A stretch of DNA of 64,000 nucleotides, taken from positions 1 through 64,000 of the forward strand of contig NZ_JAFFQA010000007.1 of assembly GCF_016919065.1 (NCBI RefSeq), read 5' to 3'. This stretch comes from Desulfobulbus rhabdoformis (GTDB taxonomy: Bacteria > Desulfobacterota > Desulfobulbia > Desulfobulbales > Desulfobulbaceae). The first letter of the stretch is position 1; the number at the start of each line of letters is the position of its first letter. Of this stretch, positions 41,524 to 51,459 are shown one piece after another. The notes beneath the pieces are model-generated. The model was not told the origin of the DNA. It searched no databases and worked only from the letters and a program-made list of their open reading frames with translations. The position numbers and the translations under genes were made by a program.

Positions 41524-41807
41524 GGTCATCTCCTCAGAAATGCAAGGGAAAAATGAACAAATGTGGTTTTTGGGTTTATTTTTTGCAAGAGCAGACAAAT
41601 ACTACTTGGTTATCCTCTAAAAGTAAAGCCCCTTGGTCCGTTGTCATGTTGGCTTTTTCAGACAATCTTTTTCCGAGCCAGGCGTGTGGAGCACAGATTG
41701 ACGGAAGGAAGAAAACGCAGGAGTTTACAGGTGCGGGAAGCAGAGGTACAATAAGCGCCCGAGTGAATACAGAATATTCCAATTACTGGATTAAGGATAT
41801 AGAGCAC
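41524..41807. promoter_or_regulatory. Divergent promoter region, lptA / argB
   Basis: A 284-base gap between divergent genes. It must contain promoters for both the LPS-transport group and the arg array. The open frame that continues upstream of argB into this gap has no ribosome site and no family similarity, so I treat it as non-coding. I see no clear ArgR palindrome. Confidence 0.45.
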
Positions 41808-42695
41808 ATGATGCAAGAAGAGATAGCAAAGGCCAAGGTACTGGTGGAGTCGCTGCCCTATATGAGCGAGTTCCGGGGAAAAACCGTCGTGATCAAGTAT
41901 GGTGGCCATGCCATGGTCGACGAGACGCTCAAGCGCAACTTTGCCCTTGATGTGATCTTGATGAAATATGTCGGCATTAACCCGGTCATTGTCCACGGAG
42001 GTGGCCCCCAGATCAACCGTTTCCTGGAAAAAATGCAGATTACTCCCTCCTATGTTCAGGGCATGCGGGTCACCGATGGGGAGACCATGGATGTGGTGGA
42101 GATGGTTTTGGTGGGCAAAGTGAATAAGGAAATAGTCGGGCTGATCAATCATTGCGGGGGGAAGGCTGTGGGGCTTTCCGGCCGTGATGGTGACCTGGTG
42201 CAGGCGCGTAAGCTGACGATTCAGGGTAAGCCCGCCAGTGAGGACCGTCCGCCGGAACTTATCGATATTGGCCGAGTCGGACAGGTCACCCAGGTTAATC
42301 CGGAGATTTTAACCGCGCTTGACGAGCAGGATTTTATCCCGGTTATTGCCCCGGTGGGGGTGGGAGAAGACGGGCAGGCCTTTAATATTAATGCCGATCT
42401 GGTTGCCGGTGCCATTGCCGCAGAGCTCAATGCGGTCAAGCTGATGCTGCTTACTGATGTGGAAGGGGTCAAGGATGAAAAGGGGGAGCTGATTTCCACC
42501 ATAAGCCGTGATCAGATCAATGGCCTGATTGATTCAGGTGTGATTCAGGGGGGTATGATCCCCAAAGTGAACTGTTGTAAATCAGCGCTTGATAGCGGTG
42601 TGGCCAAGGCACATATCATCGATGGACGGCAGGAGCATGCCATCCTTTTGGAAATTTTTACGCGAGAAGGTATCGGAACGGAGTTAGTGGCATGA
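41808..42695 (+). CDS. argB: Acetylglutamate kinase
   Basis: A 295-residue amino-acid kinase: [10 protein letters not shown] near residue 27, VHGGGPQIN, and [15 protein letters not shown]. Phosphorylates N-acetylglutamate in arginine synthesis. I take ATG 41808 (AAGGAT 9 bases upstream), not the longer frame from 41553, since family proteins begin near [13 protein letters not shown]. The next gene overlaps it by 4 bases. Confidence 0.95.
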   Translation: MMQEEIAKAKVLVESLPYMSEFRGKTVVIKYGGHAMVDETLKRNFALDVILMKYVGINPVIVHGGGPQINRFLEKMQITPSYVQGMRVTDGETMDVVEMVLVGKVNKEIVGLINHCGGKAVGLSGRDGDLVQARKLTIQGKPASEDRPPELIDIGRVGQVTQVNPEILTALDEQDFIPVIAPVGVGEDGQAFNINADLVAGAIAAELNAVKLMLLTDVEGVKDEKGELISTISRDQINGLIDSGVIQGGMIPKVNCCKSALDSGVAKAHIIDGRQEHAILLEIFTREGIGTELVA

Positions 42696-43885
42696 GTAAT
42701 CAAGAATGGGCAGAACGGGGCAATGCAGTCTTTATAGGTACCTACAATCGGTACCCCGCAGCATTGGTGAAGGGGAGTGGCTGCAAGCTTTGGGATGCTG
42801 ACGGTAAGGAATATCTCGACTTTCTCGCCGGTATTGCCGTGTGCTCGCTGGGGCATTGTCACCCGGTGGTCACCGAGGCTATCAGAAAGCAGGCAGGCGA
42901 GCTCGTTCATGTCTCCAACCTTTATCACACCAAGCCGCAGATTGAGCTTGCCGAGCTGTTGGTCAAAAACAGTTTTGCCGATCGTGTTTTTATGGGCAAC
43001 TCCGGAGCAGAGGCGAACGAGGCGGCAATAAAGCTGGCTCGAATCCACAGTGGGCCTGGGAAGTACGAAATTATCTCGCTTTCCGGATCTTTTCATGGGC
43101 GTACGCTGGCAGCGGTAGCGGCCACAGGGCAACCCAAATTTCATCAGGGATTTGAACCGCTGCCCCAGGGCTTTGTTCACGCGGAATTTGGTGATCCCAA
43201 GGCTATAGAAGCGCTGATTACTCCGCAGACTTGCGCCATCCTCTGCGAGCCTTTGCAGGGAGAAAGCGGTGTGCGTCCCCTGGAGACAGAATATCTTCAG
43301 GCCATCCGCGATCTATGCGATAAGCATGGACTTTTGCTTATTTTTGATGAGGTCCAAACCGGCCTCGGTCGAACCGGAACCCTGTTCTGCCATGAGCAGC
43401 TCGGCGTGACTCCGGATATCATGACTCTGGCCAAGGCACTGGGCAATGGGCTTCCCATTGGCGCCATGCTGACCACGGAGACGATCGCCGCATCCTTGGT
43501 GGCCGGAACCCATGCCTCTACCTTTGGTGGTAACCCGGTGGCTGCCGCTGCCGCCGTTGAAGTGCTGAAAACCATGCTGGCGGATGGTTTTATGGAGTCG
43601 GTGCAGGAGAAAAGCCGTTACTTTATCAAAAAGCTTGAAGCTGTTGCAGCCCAGTATCCCCACCTGGCTACGGGAGTACGGGGACGGGGCTTGCTCCTTG
43701 GGCTGATGCTGACTGAGAAGGGCATTGAGCAGGGGCTTGCGATCGTGCAGCGAATGTTTGAGGATGGCGCCCTGATTAACTTTGCCGGCAATAAGGTGCT
43801 GCGCTTTGTGCCACCTCTGATTGTCAGCACCGAAGAAATCGATGCGGTGGTGGAGAAGCTCTGTCGCATTTTTGATAGCCTGTAA
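42692..43885 (+). CDS. argD: Acetylornithine aminotransferase
   Basis: A 397-residue class III PLP aminotransferase. The motif [14 protein letters not shown] precedes the PLP lysine in [16 protein letters not shown], and [15 protein letters not shown] marks the cofactor-phosphate region. It forms acetylornithine; in some bacteria the same enzyme also serves lysine synthesis (succinyl-diaminopimelate), which would suit the dap genes downstream. It overlaps argB by 4 bases. Confidence 0.95.
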   Translation: MSNQEWAERGNAVFIGTYNRYPAALVKGSGCKLWDADGKEYLDFLAGIAVCSLGHCHPVVTEAIRKQAGELVHVSNLYHTKPQIELAELLVKNSFADRVFMGNSGAEANEAAIKLARIHSGPGKYEIISLSGSFHGRTLAAVAATGQPKFHQGFEPLPQGFVHAEFGDPKAIEALITPQTCAILCEPLQGESGVRPLETEYLQAIRDLCDKHGLLLIFDEVQTGLGRTGTLFCHEQLGVTPDIMTLAKALGNGLPIGAMLTTETIAASLVAGTHASTFGGNPVAAAAAVEVLKTMLADGFMESVQEKSRYFIKKLEAVAAQYPHLATGVRGRGLLLGLMLTEKGIEQGLAIVQRMFEDGALINFAGNKVLRFVPPLIVSTEEIDAVVEKLCRIFDSL

Positions 43886-43927
43886 TCGGATTCACTTGAA
43901 AAACCGGATTAAGCAGATTGCCGTACC

Positions 43928-44515
43928 ATGGATAGTCTTTCTCTGATTGCTGTTGCCGTGGCTTTGGCCATGGACGCCTTTGCCGTGGCCCTGGCCGCCG
44001 GTGCGGTGCTGCATCCTCTGAGCTTTCGGCCCTGTTTTCGTTTAGCCTTTCATTTTGGTCTGTTTCAGGCACTTATGCCTGTTATTGGCTGGCTTGCCGG
44101 AAGAACCGTACACTCCTTTATCGCTACCTGGAGCCATTGGGTTGCCTTTGGCCTCCTGCTGTACATTGGTGGGCGTATGATCTGTGAGGCACTGACGGCA
44201 GATGAGGATGAGGAACGTGCCAATGATCCCAGCCGAGGCCTGACCATGGTGGGGCTGGCTGTTGCCACCAGTATTGATGCTCTGGCCGTTGGCCTTTCTC
44301 TGGCCATGCTCGACGTTGTCGTCTGGATGCCAGCCCTGGTCATCGGCCTGGTTGCCAGTGCTTTTACCGTTCTGGGGCTGTTTCTTGGAACCCGGGCCGG
44401 ACAACTCTGGGGGACGCGGGTGGAGGTGGCCGGTGGTGTCATCCTGATTCTCATCGGAGGCAAAATCCTTTTTTCCGCCCTCTTTTTCGAGAGGGCGGTT
44501 ACTGGTATTATATAA
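43928..44515 (+). CDS. mntP: Manganese efflux pump MntP
   Basis: A 195-residue membrane protein with six hydrophobic spans and two DUF204 repeats. Acidic residues of the repeats are in AMDAFAVALAAG and TSIDALAVGLSL. It exports manganese. It sits 42 bases after argD and before argF, breaking the arginine set; co-transcription is likely. Confidence 0.93.
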   Translation: MDSLSLIAVAVALAMDAFAVALAAGAVLHPLSFRPCFRLAFHFGLFQALMPVIGWLAGRTVHSFIATWSHWVAFGLLLYIGGRMICEALTADEDEERANDPSRGLTMVGLAVATSIDALAVGLSLAMLDVVVWMPALVIGLVASAFTVLGLFLGTRAGQLWGTRVEVAGGVILILIGGKILFSALFFERAVTGII

Positions 44516-44736
44516 CCTCACCTCAATGTGTGACGTTGCGATGAATGCCCAGGAATTCATCGTCAGATTCCCTGATTCCCCTTGCATTCCACTGACTGCT
44601 GGCAAAATCCCTTTGCAAACGCCCTGTTTTTTTGTATCAATTGTTTTTTTTACCCGGAGAGACACCGATGGAAAAAGAGCGTTGCTCTTGAAATGCTTAT
44701 CGTCGTTGTCGATTCTGGATTACCAGGAAGAGTACA
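44516..44736. other. Gap between mntP and argF
   Basis: About 220 bases that might hold a separate promoter for argF onward. No hairpin with a T run is seen, so read-through from argBD-mntP remains possible. Confidence 0.35.
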
Positions 44737-45660
44737 ATGAAGAAACATCTGTTGTCATTGGGCGACTTTACACGTGAAGAACTCCGTGCCCTCATTGATC
44801 GGGCACTTATACTAAAAGCCGAAGCGAAGCAGGGTATTCGGCATCAACAGCTTGCCGGTCGTAAGATCTGTCTTTTGTTTGAAAAACCCTCCACTCGTAC
44901 CCGTGTCTCGTTTGAAGCGGGCATGTATGGTCTGGGGGGGCAGGTAATCTTTATGTCGGCCAAAGAGTCACAGCTTGGCCGGGGTGAGCCACTTAAAGAT
45001 ACGGCACGGGTGCTTGCCCGGTACGTAGACGCCATTGTCGTGCGCACCTTTGGTCAGGATGTGGTCGAGGAGTTGGCAAAATATTCTGATGTACCGGTCA
45101 TCAATGCTCTAACCGACCTGCATCATCCCTGTCAGGTTTTAAGTGACATGATGACGGTGCTTGAAAAGAAAGGCACACTTGACACCACCAAGGTAGCCTG
45201 GATCGGTGATGGCAACAATATGGCAAATTCATGGATTGAGGCTGCATCGGTCTTTGGTTTTCCGCTCAGTCTTGCCTGTCCCGAAGGGTTTGCCCCTAAT
45301 CAGGAGATCCTGGAAAAAGCAACGGCCAAGAGCCCCCGGGCTATCAGCCTGACTCAGAGCCCAAGTGAGGCGATCAAAGGTGTCGATGTGGTCAATGTGG
45401 ATGTCTGGGCGTCCATGGGGCAGGAGTCCGAGCAGGAAAAACGCCTTGGTCTCTTTCAAAAGTACCAGCTCAACGCTGCCTTGATGGCAGAGGCGGACAA
45501 AGAGGCCATTTTTATGCACTGCCTGCCCGCGCACCGGGGGGAAGAAGTGACCGAAGAGATACTTGAAGGACCTCAGTCCGTAATCTTTGACCAGGCTGAA
45601 AACAAAATGCACATTCACGCCGCGATTCTGGAACATTTTATTCTCGGCGCAAAAAAATAA
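44737..45660 (+). CDS. argF: Ornithine carbamoyltransferase
   Basis: A 307-residue carbamoyltransferase. The carbamoyl phosphate site is EKPSTRTRVSFE (STRT), followed by LHHPCQVLSD and the ornithine/cysteine loop HCLPAHRGEE. Makes citrulline. A ribosome site (AGGAAGAG) precedes the start. The expected length is met. Confidence 0.97.
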   Translation: MKKHLLSLGDFTREELRALIDRALILKAEAKQGIRHQQLAGRKICLLFEKPSTRTRVSFEAGMYGLGGQVIFMSAKESQLGRGEPLKDTARVLARYVDAIVVRTFGQDVVEELAKYSDVPVINALTDLHHPCQVLSDMMTVLEKKGTLDTTKVAWIGDGNNMANSWIEAASVFGFPLSLACPEGFAPNQEILEKATAKSPRAISLTQSPSEAIKGVDVVNVDVWASMGQESEQEKRLGLFQKYQLNAALMAEADKEAIFMHCLPAHRGEEVTEEILEGPQSVIFDQAENKMHIHAAILEHFILGAKK

Positions 45661-45847
45661 TAAGGTTTGGGCGACTCCCCCTCTTCAAGAAAGGGCTGCG
45701 CGTTTTTTTCTACGTCGATTTGTGTATATGTGTACAGAAGGCGGTGGAAAAATCTCTTTGCATGACCTACTCTTCTAAAGAGCCATGTCGTCAGGTAAGC
45801 CTCAACACCAATACAAGACGATCTCTTTGAGATCACAGAGTGGAATT

Positions 45848-47047
45848 ATGTCGATCAACAAGATTGTACTCGCCTACTCAGGCGGGTTGGATACCTCGGT
45901 TATTTTAAAATGGTTGGCCAATGAGTATGACTGCTCCGTTGTTGCCTATTCAGCCGATATCGGCCAGAAAGAGGACTGGGATGCGGTCCGCGAAAAGGGC
46001 ATGGCGACCGGTGCGGAGAAGGTGGTTATCTCTGATCTGCGCGAGGAATTCGTTCGCGATTACATTTTTCCCGCTTTCCGTGCCAATGCTATCTACGAGG
46101 GCTCGTATCTGTTAGGGACCTCTTTGGCTCGGCCACTGATCTCCAAAGAGCAGGTGCGTATCGCAGCTGAAGAAGGGGCAGATGCCGTGAGTCACGGTGC
46201 AACCGGTAAAGGCAACGATCAGGTCCGTTTTGAGCTGAGCTATCTGGCGCTGAATCCCAAGCTGACCATTGTTGCACCCTGGCGTATCTGGGATCTGAAT
46301 TCACGTGCCAAGCTGGTTGCCTTTGCCAAAGAGCATAATATTCCGGTTCCGGTAACCAAGAAAAATCCCTACAGTTCTGATGAGAACCTGCTGCATATCA
46401 GTTTTGAAGGCGGAATTCTTGAGGATCCATGGAACGAGCCGGATGAGGATATGTTTAAGCTCACCGTCTCTCCGGAGAAAGCTCCGGATACACCGACCTA
46501 TATCGAGATCGATTTTGAGCAGGGCAATCCCGTTGCCATCAATGGCGAGCGTCTTGGTCCGGTTGATATCATGACCAAACTCAACACTCTGGGCGGTGCC
46601 AATGGTATAGGTCGTCTGGACATGGTTGAAAACCGCTATGTGGGGATGAAGTCACGCGGTGTCTATGAGACTCCCGGTGGTACGATCCTGCGGGCGGCTC
46701 ACCGTGACCTTGAGACCATCACCATGGATCGTGAGGTCTTGAGTGTTCGCGATTCTCTGGTGCCGCGTTACTCGCAGCTGATTTATAACGGTTTCTGGTT
46801 CTCTCCTGAAATGAAACTGATGCAGAAGACCATGGATGAGGCGCAGGCAACGGTGAATGGAACAGTACGTCTGAAGCTCTACAAGGGCAACTGCATCCCG
46901 GTGGGGAGAAAGTCGGATAATTCGCTCTACTCCGAATCCTTTGCCACCTTTGAAGAGGATGAGGTCTACAATCAGGCTGATGCCACCGGATTTATTCGGT
47001 TAAACGCATTGCGTTTGAAAATTCAAGCCTACCAACGGAACAAATAA
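45848..47047 (+). CDS. argG: Argininosuccinate synthase
   Basis: A 399-residue enzyme. The P-loop is [11 protein letters not shown] near residue 8; [21 protein letters not shown] wording ([16 protein letters not shown]) lies near 112. I use ATG 45848 since [10 protein letters not shown] fits the family start; the longer frame from 45785 has no support. Joins citrulline and aspartate using ATP. The argH start is 2 bases beyond its stop. Confidence 0.96.
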   Translation: MSINKIVLAYSGGLDTSVILKWLANEYDCSVVAYSADIGQKEDWDAVREKGMATGAEKVVISDLREEFVRDYIFPAFRANAIYEGSYLLGTSLARPLISKEQVRIAAEEGADAVSHGATGKGNDQVRFELSYLALNPKLTIVAPWRIWDLNSRAKLVAFAKEHNIPVPVTKKNPYSSDENLLHISFEGGILEDPWNEPDEDMFKLTVSPEKAPDTPTYIEIDFEQGNPVAINGERLGPVDIMTKLNTLGGANGIGRLDMVENRYVGMKSRGVYETPGGTILRAAHRDLETITMDREVLSVRDSLVPRYSQLIYNGFWFSPEMKLMQKTMDEAQATVNGTVRLKLYKGNCIPVGRKSDNSLYSESFATFEEDEVYNQADATGFIRLNALRLKIQAYQRNK

Positions 47048-47049
47048 GC

Positions 47050-48447
47050 GTGGCTGAGCAACAGAAATCAGAGAAAATGTGGGGCGGTCGCTTTGCTGAG
47101 GCGACCGCCGCATCGGTTGAGGCCTACAGCGCATCCATCCAGTACGATGCCCGGCTGTATCACCATGATATCATGGGGTCCAAGGCGCATGCACGCATGC
47201 TTGCGCGCCAGGGACTGATCACCGTGGAAGAGTGTGATGCCATCCTTGAAGGATTGACCGAAATCGAGGCAGAGATCGATCGGGGCGAATTCGTATTCAG
47301 GCCCGAACTTGAAGATATTCATATGAATATCGAAAAGGTGCTCACCGATCGCATCGGCGCGGCAGGAGCAAAGCTGCATACTGCCCGCAGTCGTAACGAT
47401 CAGGTGAATCTGGATTTTCGCCTCTATCTGCGCGATGAGGCCGATGCATTGGATACCCTGCTGGCCGAAGTGCAGCGTGCCTTTGCCCGTATGGCACGGA
47501 AATATCTCGGCGCCGTCATGCCCGGCTACACCCACATGCAGCGGGCGCAACCGGTTCTGCTTTCCCACCACTTACTGGCCTATGTGGAGATGTTTCAGCG
47601 CGATCGCGACCGTTTGGTTGGCTGCCGCCAGCGTATTGACGTGCTTCCGCTTGGCTCTGCTGCCATGGCCGGAACCGGGTTGCCCATAGATCGACAGTTT
47701 GTTGCAGATGAGCTTGGTTTTGCCGCCATCAGCGCCAACTCCATGGACACCAGTGGAGATCGTGACTTTGCCATGGAGATGCTCTTTTGTCTGAATCTGA
47801 TTCAGCTGCACTTGAGCCGTCTCTCCGAAGAGTTGGTCCTCTGGTCTTCTAAAGAGTTCGAGTTTGTCCGTATAGGTGATCGGTACTGTACCGGCTCTTC
47901 GATCATGCCCCAGAAAAAAAATCCCGATATCCCCGAATTGATGCGCGGAAAGACCGGGCGGGTTACCGGTGCGCTCATGTCCTTGTTGATGACCATGAAG
48001 GGGTTGCCATTGACCTACAATCGGGATCTGCAGGAAGATAAAGAACAGGTTTTTGACGCCCTGGATACGGTCAAAGCCAGTCTCTCGATCACCGCCGAGC
48101 TCATGGATAACACCGAGTTCAACCAAGAGCGACTTCAGGCTGCGACCATAGGTGGCTTTATGACTGCAACCGATCTGGCCGATTACCTGGTGAAGCGTAA
48201 TATGCCCTTTCGCCAGGCGCACGGCGTGGTGGGGCGCATTGTTGCCCTCTGCCAGGAGCGCGACTGCGAGCTGATCGACCTGAGCCTTGCTGAACTCCAG
48301 GAACATTCGGAGCTGATTGAAGCTGATATTTTTGAGGTTCTTTCCGTTGAAGGCTCGATCAATAGCCGGCTTTCGGCAGGCGGAACTGCACAGATACGGG
48401 TTGAGGAAGCGTTGACCCGGGTTGAGCAACAGTTGGGAATGCAATGA
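47050..48447 (+). CDS. argH: Argininosuccinate lyase
   Basis: A 465-residue fumarase/aspartase-superfamily lyase with the signature GSSIMPQKKNPDIPELMRGK and the early block MWGGRFAE. It ends arginine synthesis by releasing fumarate. It begins with GTG directly after argG and overlaps the lipoprotein gene by 4 bases. Confidence 0.96.
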   Translation: MAEQQKSEKMWGGRFAEATAASVEAYSASIQYDARLYHHDIMGSKAHARMLARQGLITVEECDAILEGLTEIEAEIDRGEFVFRPELEDIHMNIEKVLTDRIGAAGAKLHTARSRNDQVNLDFRLYLRDEADALDTLLAEVQRAFARMARKYLGAVMPGYTHMQRAQPVLLSHHLLAYVEMFQRDRDRLVGCRQRIDVLPLGSAAMAGTGLPIDRQFVADELGFAAISANSMDTSGDRDFAMEMLFCLNLIQLHLSRLSEELVLWSSKEFEFVRIGDRYCTGSSIMPQKKNPDIPELMRGKTGRVTGALMSLLMTMKGLPLTYNRDLQEDKEQVFDALDTVKASLSITAELMDNTEFNQERLQAATIGGFMTATDLADYLVKRNMPFRQAHGVVGRIVALCQERDCELIDLSLAELQEHSELIEADIFEVLSVEGSINSRLSAGGTAQIRVEEALTRVEQQLGMQ

Positions 48448-49496
48448 TGAGAAGGGAAGACCGGTTGGTTCAAACAGCGCTCACCCTGCTGACGACAGGC
48501 GTGCTTTTCTGCGGCGGCTGCGGGTTTAAAGATGATCCCGTCTCGCCCCAACAGGTTCTTCCCCAGGCCGTTCCCGATCTTCAAGTGGAGGTAACCCCCA
48601 AGGGGGCAACCCTGAGCTGGAGCTACCCGCAAAAAACGATGTCTGGTGAAGCGGTTGAGGAGATTGACGGGTTCGAACTCTTCCAGGCTGAAATCCCTGA
48701 AGACGACTTTTGTCCGTCCTGTCCCATTCCTTACCGGACAATCATTGATGTACCCGGCGGTTATCTGGTCCCTGGCAGCGAGAAAACCGCTGTCTATGAG
48801 GTGAATGACCTGCGCCCAGGGAACCTCTATTACTTCAAGGTTCGCAGTAAGAGCGGTTGGTGGCGTGAGTCTCAGGATTCCAATGAAATCTCTTTTCTCT
48901 GGCAGACACCGCCACGCTCTCCCCGAAGCCTGACAGTCTTAAGTGGTGATGGGGAGAATACCTTGCAGTGGCAACCGGTTACAGAACTTACAACCGGTGA
49001 AAAAATGACTGTGCCGCTGCAGTATCAGCTCTTCCGAGGGGTTGACGGAAAGCAGGTGAAGCCATACGGTACACCACTTACGATCACCAGCTATCGTGAT
49101 ACCGATGTGAAAAACGGTAGCCGCTACACTTACCAGGTGCAGGCTGAAAATATGTATACCCACGGCATCATCGTTGGCCCCCTGAGCGAGTCTGCTGTTG
49201 CCACGCCGACCGATCAGACCGCACCGCCAGTGGTGAGCCAGGTAGACGCCCTGCGCACCGATATGGGGGTGAAAGTTTTCTGGAAGGATGTTGCCGCAGA
49301 TGACCTGGCTGGTTATCGAGTCTATCGGCGGCAGGCGGGAGAGGCTCCTGTGCAGGTTGCTGAGGTCAGTCTCCCGTATACATTGTTCGTCGATCAGAAT
49401 CCTCCAGGCGGTGTGCTCTATTATTCGGTAAGCAGTTTTGATGACCAGGATCCTGCTAACGAGAGTGAGCGCTCCGTGGAAGCAAGGGCCGAATAG
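48444..49496 (+). CDS. Lipoprotein with fibronectin type III domains
   Basis: A 350-residue protein whose N-terminus ends in a lipobox (LFCGGC, Cys near residue 26). The rest is about three FN3-like beta domains: VPDLQVEVTPKGATLSWSY, then PPRSPRSLTVLSGDGENTLQW, then VSQVDALRTDMGVKVFW-like wording, each with the typical late Tyr (YYFKV; YTYQVQAE; YYSVSSFD). It is translationally coupled to argH (4-base overlap) and followed by dapF. No enzymatic motif is seen, so its role in the array is unclear; it may be an outer-membrane protein that uses the operon only for expression. Confidence 0.8.
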   Translation: MMRREDRLVQTALTLLTTGVLFCGGCGFKDDPVSPQQVLPQAVPDLQVEVTPKGATLSWSYPQKTMSGEAVEEIDGFELFQAEIPEDDFCPSCPIPYRTIIDVPGGYLVPGSEKTAVYEVNDLRPGNLYYFKVRSKSGWWRESQDSNEISFLWQTPPRSPRSLTVLSGDGENTLQWQPVTELTTGEKMTVPLQYQLFRGVDGKQVKPYGTPLTITSYRDTDVKNGSRYTYQVQAENMYTHGIIVGPLSESAVATPTDQTAPPVVSQVDALRTDMGVKVFWKDVAADDLAGYRVYRRQAGEAPVQVAEVSLPYTLFVDQNPPGGVLYYSVSSFDDQDPANESERSVEARAE

Positions 49497-49558
49497 TCTG
49501 CTCTACCAGGGAGCATTCAACAAGATTCACGACACCCCTCAACGAAAACGAGCTTTTG

Positions 49559-50395
49559 ATGCAGCGAATTACCCGTCCGATTCCCTTTTGGAAAATGAGT
49601 GGAGCGGGCAACGATTTCATCGTCATTGACCATCGCCAGCCTCTGATTCTCCCCGAGATGATGCCTGAGTTTGCCCGCCGGGTCTGCCGCAGACAGTTTT
49701 CTGTGGGAGCGGATGGGCTTTTTTTGCTTGAGCCTTCTGAGCGGGCGGATTTTAAATGGCGTTTTTTTAATGCGGATGGGTCGGAAGCTGAAATGTGCGG
49801 TAACGGTGCTCGTTGTGTGGCCCGATTTGCCTATCTCAACGGTATGGCAGCTGCTCGTATGCATTTTGAGACCCTGGCGGGAATCGTGGAAGCCGCGGTA
49901 GCCGATACCCAGGTGACCATCGGCATGACCGCACCGCATTCCTTTTGTTTGGACCGTCAGGTCGAGGTGGCCGGTGAACTTTTTATGGTGCATAGCGTGG
50001 ACACCGGGGTGCCGCATGCGGTTATTTTTGTCGATGATGTTGAGGCCACGGATGTTGTCAGTTTAGGACGTCAACTCAGGCATCACCCAATGTTTGCCCC
50101 TGCGGGGACAAATGTAAATTTTGTCGGGCAGCAAGGGAATGATTTTTTTATTCGAACCTACGAACGTGGGGTTGAAAACGAAACCATGGCCTGTGGAACC
50201 GGAGTGGTCGCAGCAGCCCTGATCGCAGCAACAAAAAACATGACCACCTCACCGGTGGAGCTCGTGACTTCCGGAGCCACCACACTCACGGTGCAGTTTA
50301 CTGGCTTGAAAGATGGGAGCGTGGATCAGGTTGTGTTAAAAGGGCCTGCATCCTTGATTTATAAGGGTGAACTGAGTCCGGAAGCATTATTGTAA
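49559..50395 (+). CDS. dapF: Diaminopimelate epimerase
   Basis: A 278-residue epimerase. The two catalytic cysteines are in MCGNGARC (about residue 80) and ACGTGVVAAAL (about 215); KMSGAGNDFIVID marks the N-terminus. Interconverts LL- and meso-diaminopimelate for lysine and peptidoglycan. ATG 49559 is preferred to the in-frame TTG just before it. Confidence 0.95.
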   Translation: MQRITRPIPFWKMSGAGNDFIVIDHRQPLILPEMMPEFARRVCRRQFSVGADGLFLLEPSERADFKWRFFNADGSEAEMCGNGARCVARFAYLNGMAAARMHFETLAGIVEAAVADTQVTIGMTAPHSFCLDRQVEVAGELFMVHSVDTGVPHAVIFVDDVEATDVVSLGRQLRHHPMFAPAGTNVNFVGQQGNDFFIRTYERGVENETMACGTGVVAAALIAATKNMTTSPVELVTSGATTLTVQFTGLKDGSVDQVVLKGPASLIYKGELSPEALL

Positions 50396-50398
50396 AAT

Positions 50399-50432
50399 CT
50401 GAATTCGTGCCAGCCGGTGCTCACGGATTCAG
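50399..50432. repeat. Element C inverted pair (CTGAATTCGTG / CACGGATTCAG)
   Basis: Two core words in inverted order, 12 bases apart, directly after the dapF stop. They could form an 11-bp stem. No T run follows, so it is not an obvious terminator. Confidence 0.65.
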
Positions 50433-50556
50433 GGCAAAAGGTACGCAGGCGTGTAAGCTAACGTTTTCATATAATTGAGAATTACCGGCTGGAGTGGTTG
50501 CCGCGCTGGGGGAAATCTCCAGTTGCTGGAGAAAGATACATGACAGGAGAGGAAAG

Positions 50557-51438
50557 ATGGAGCGATTTGAGGGAGCGATAACCGCATTGGTCACCCCCAT
50601 GCAAGATGGCCGCGTTGATGAGCAGGGGCTGGTAGATCTGATTGAATTTCAGATTGCAAGCGGTATTCATGGCATCGTGCCCTGTGGAACCACCGGTGAA
50701 TCGGCAACCTTAAGTTTTAAGGAGCATAAACGGGTCATTGAGCTGACGGTGCAGACTGTGAACGGCAGGATTCCTGTTATCGCCGGGACCGGGGCCAATA
50801 ACACCCTGGAAGCCATTGAGTTGACCGAGTCGGCCAAGGAGTCCGGTGCCGATGCGGTTCTCTCCGTTGTCCCCTATTACAACAAACCAAGCCAGGAAGG
50901 ATTATACCAGCATTTTGCCGCGATCCTTGAGGCGGTCGATGTCCCCATGATTCTGTACAACGTTCCCGGCCGGACGGTCACCAACATGTTGCCGGCAACG
51001 GTTGCCCGCCTGGCTGCGCACCCCAACGTGATCGGCATCAAAGAGGCCAGTGGTAATCTTAGTCAGATCTCTGAGATCATCAAGCTTTGTCCACAGGATT
51101 TTATCGTGCTCTCCGGTGATGACTTTACCGCCATGCCCACGGCAATGATCGGTGGCAGAGGCGTTATCTCGGTTGTTTCTAATCTTGAGCCGGCGAAAAC
51201 AGCACAAATGATGGAAGCTGCCATGGTGGGCGATGCGGCCAAGGCCAAGGCGCTCCATTATGAGCTTTTTGACCTCATGGGCGCCATGTTCTGCTACCCG
51301 AGCCCGGCCCCCGCCAAAAAAGGGTTGGAGCTGATGGGGAAAATCGGTTCCAGCGAGGTGCGTCTGCCCATGACCGCAATCGATGCCGCCGGTGAGGCTC
51401 GATTGACTCGTGATATGAAGGATTGTGGATTGCTCTAA
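50557..51438 (+). CDS. dapA: 4-hydroxy-tetrahydrodipicolinate synthase
   Basis: A 293-residue enzyme. PCGTTGESATL carries the pyruvate-site threonines, YNVPGRT the tyrosine, and IGIKEASGNL the Schiff-base lysine. It starts the diaminopimelate pathway. The ATG at 50557 has an AGGAGAGG site. The longer frame from 50494 is not used. Confidence 0.96.
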   Translation: MERFEGAITALVTPMQDGRVDEQGLVDLIEFQIASGIHGIVPCGTTGESATLSFKEHKRVIELTVQTVNGRIPVIAGTGANNTLEAIELTESAKESGADAVLSVVPYYNKPSQEGLYQHFAAILEAVDVPMILYNVPGRTVTNMLPATVARLAAHPNVIGIKEASGNLSQISEIIKLCPQDFIVLSGDDFTAMPTAMIGGRGVISVVSNLEPAKTAQMMEAAMVGDAAKAKALHYELFDLMGAMFCYPSPAPAKKGLELMGKIGSSEVRLPMTAIDAAGEARLTRDMKDCGLL

Positions 51439-51459
51439 TTTTAGCTGAGGTTGAAGAAG

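Noticed and set aside
41553..41807. N-terminal extension of argB by 85 residues
   Set aside because: The extension has no similarity to acetylglutamate kinase and no ribosome site; ATG 41808 fits both.
47572..48444. A 290-codon minus-strand open frame inside argH
   Set aside because: argH is fully intact on the other strand; this is a shadow frame.
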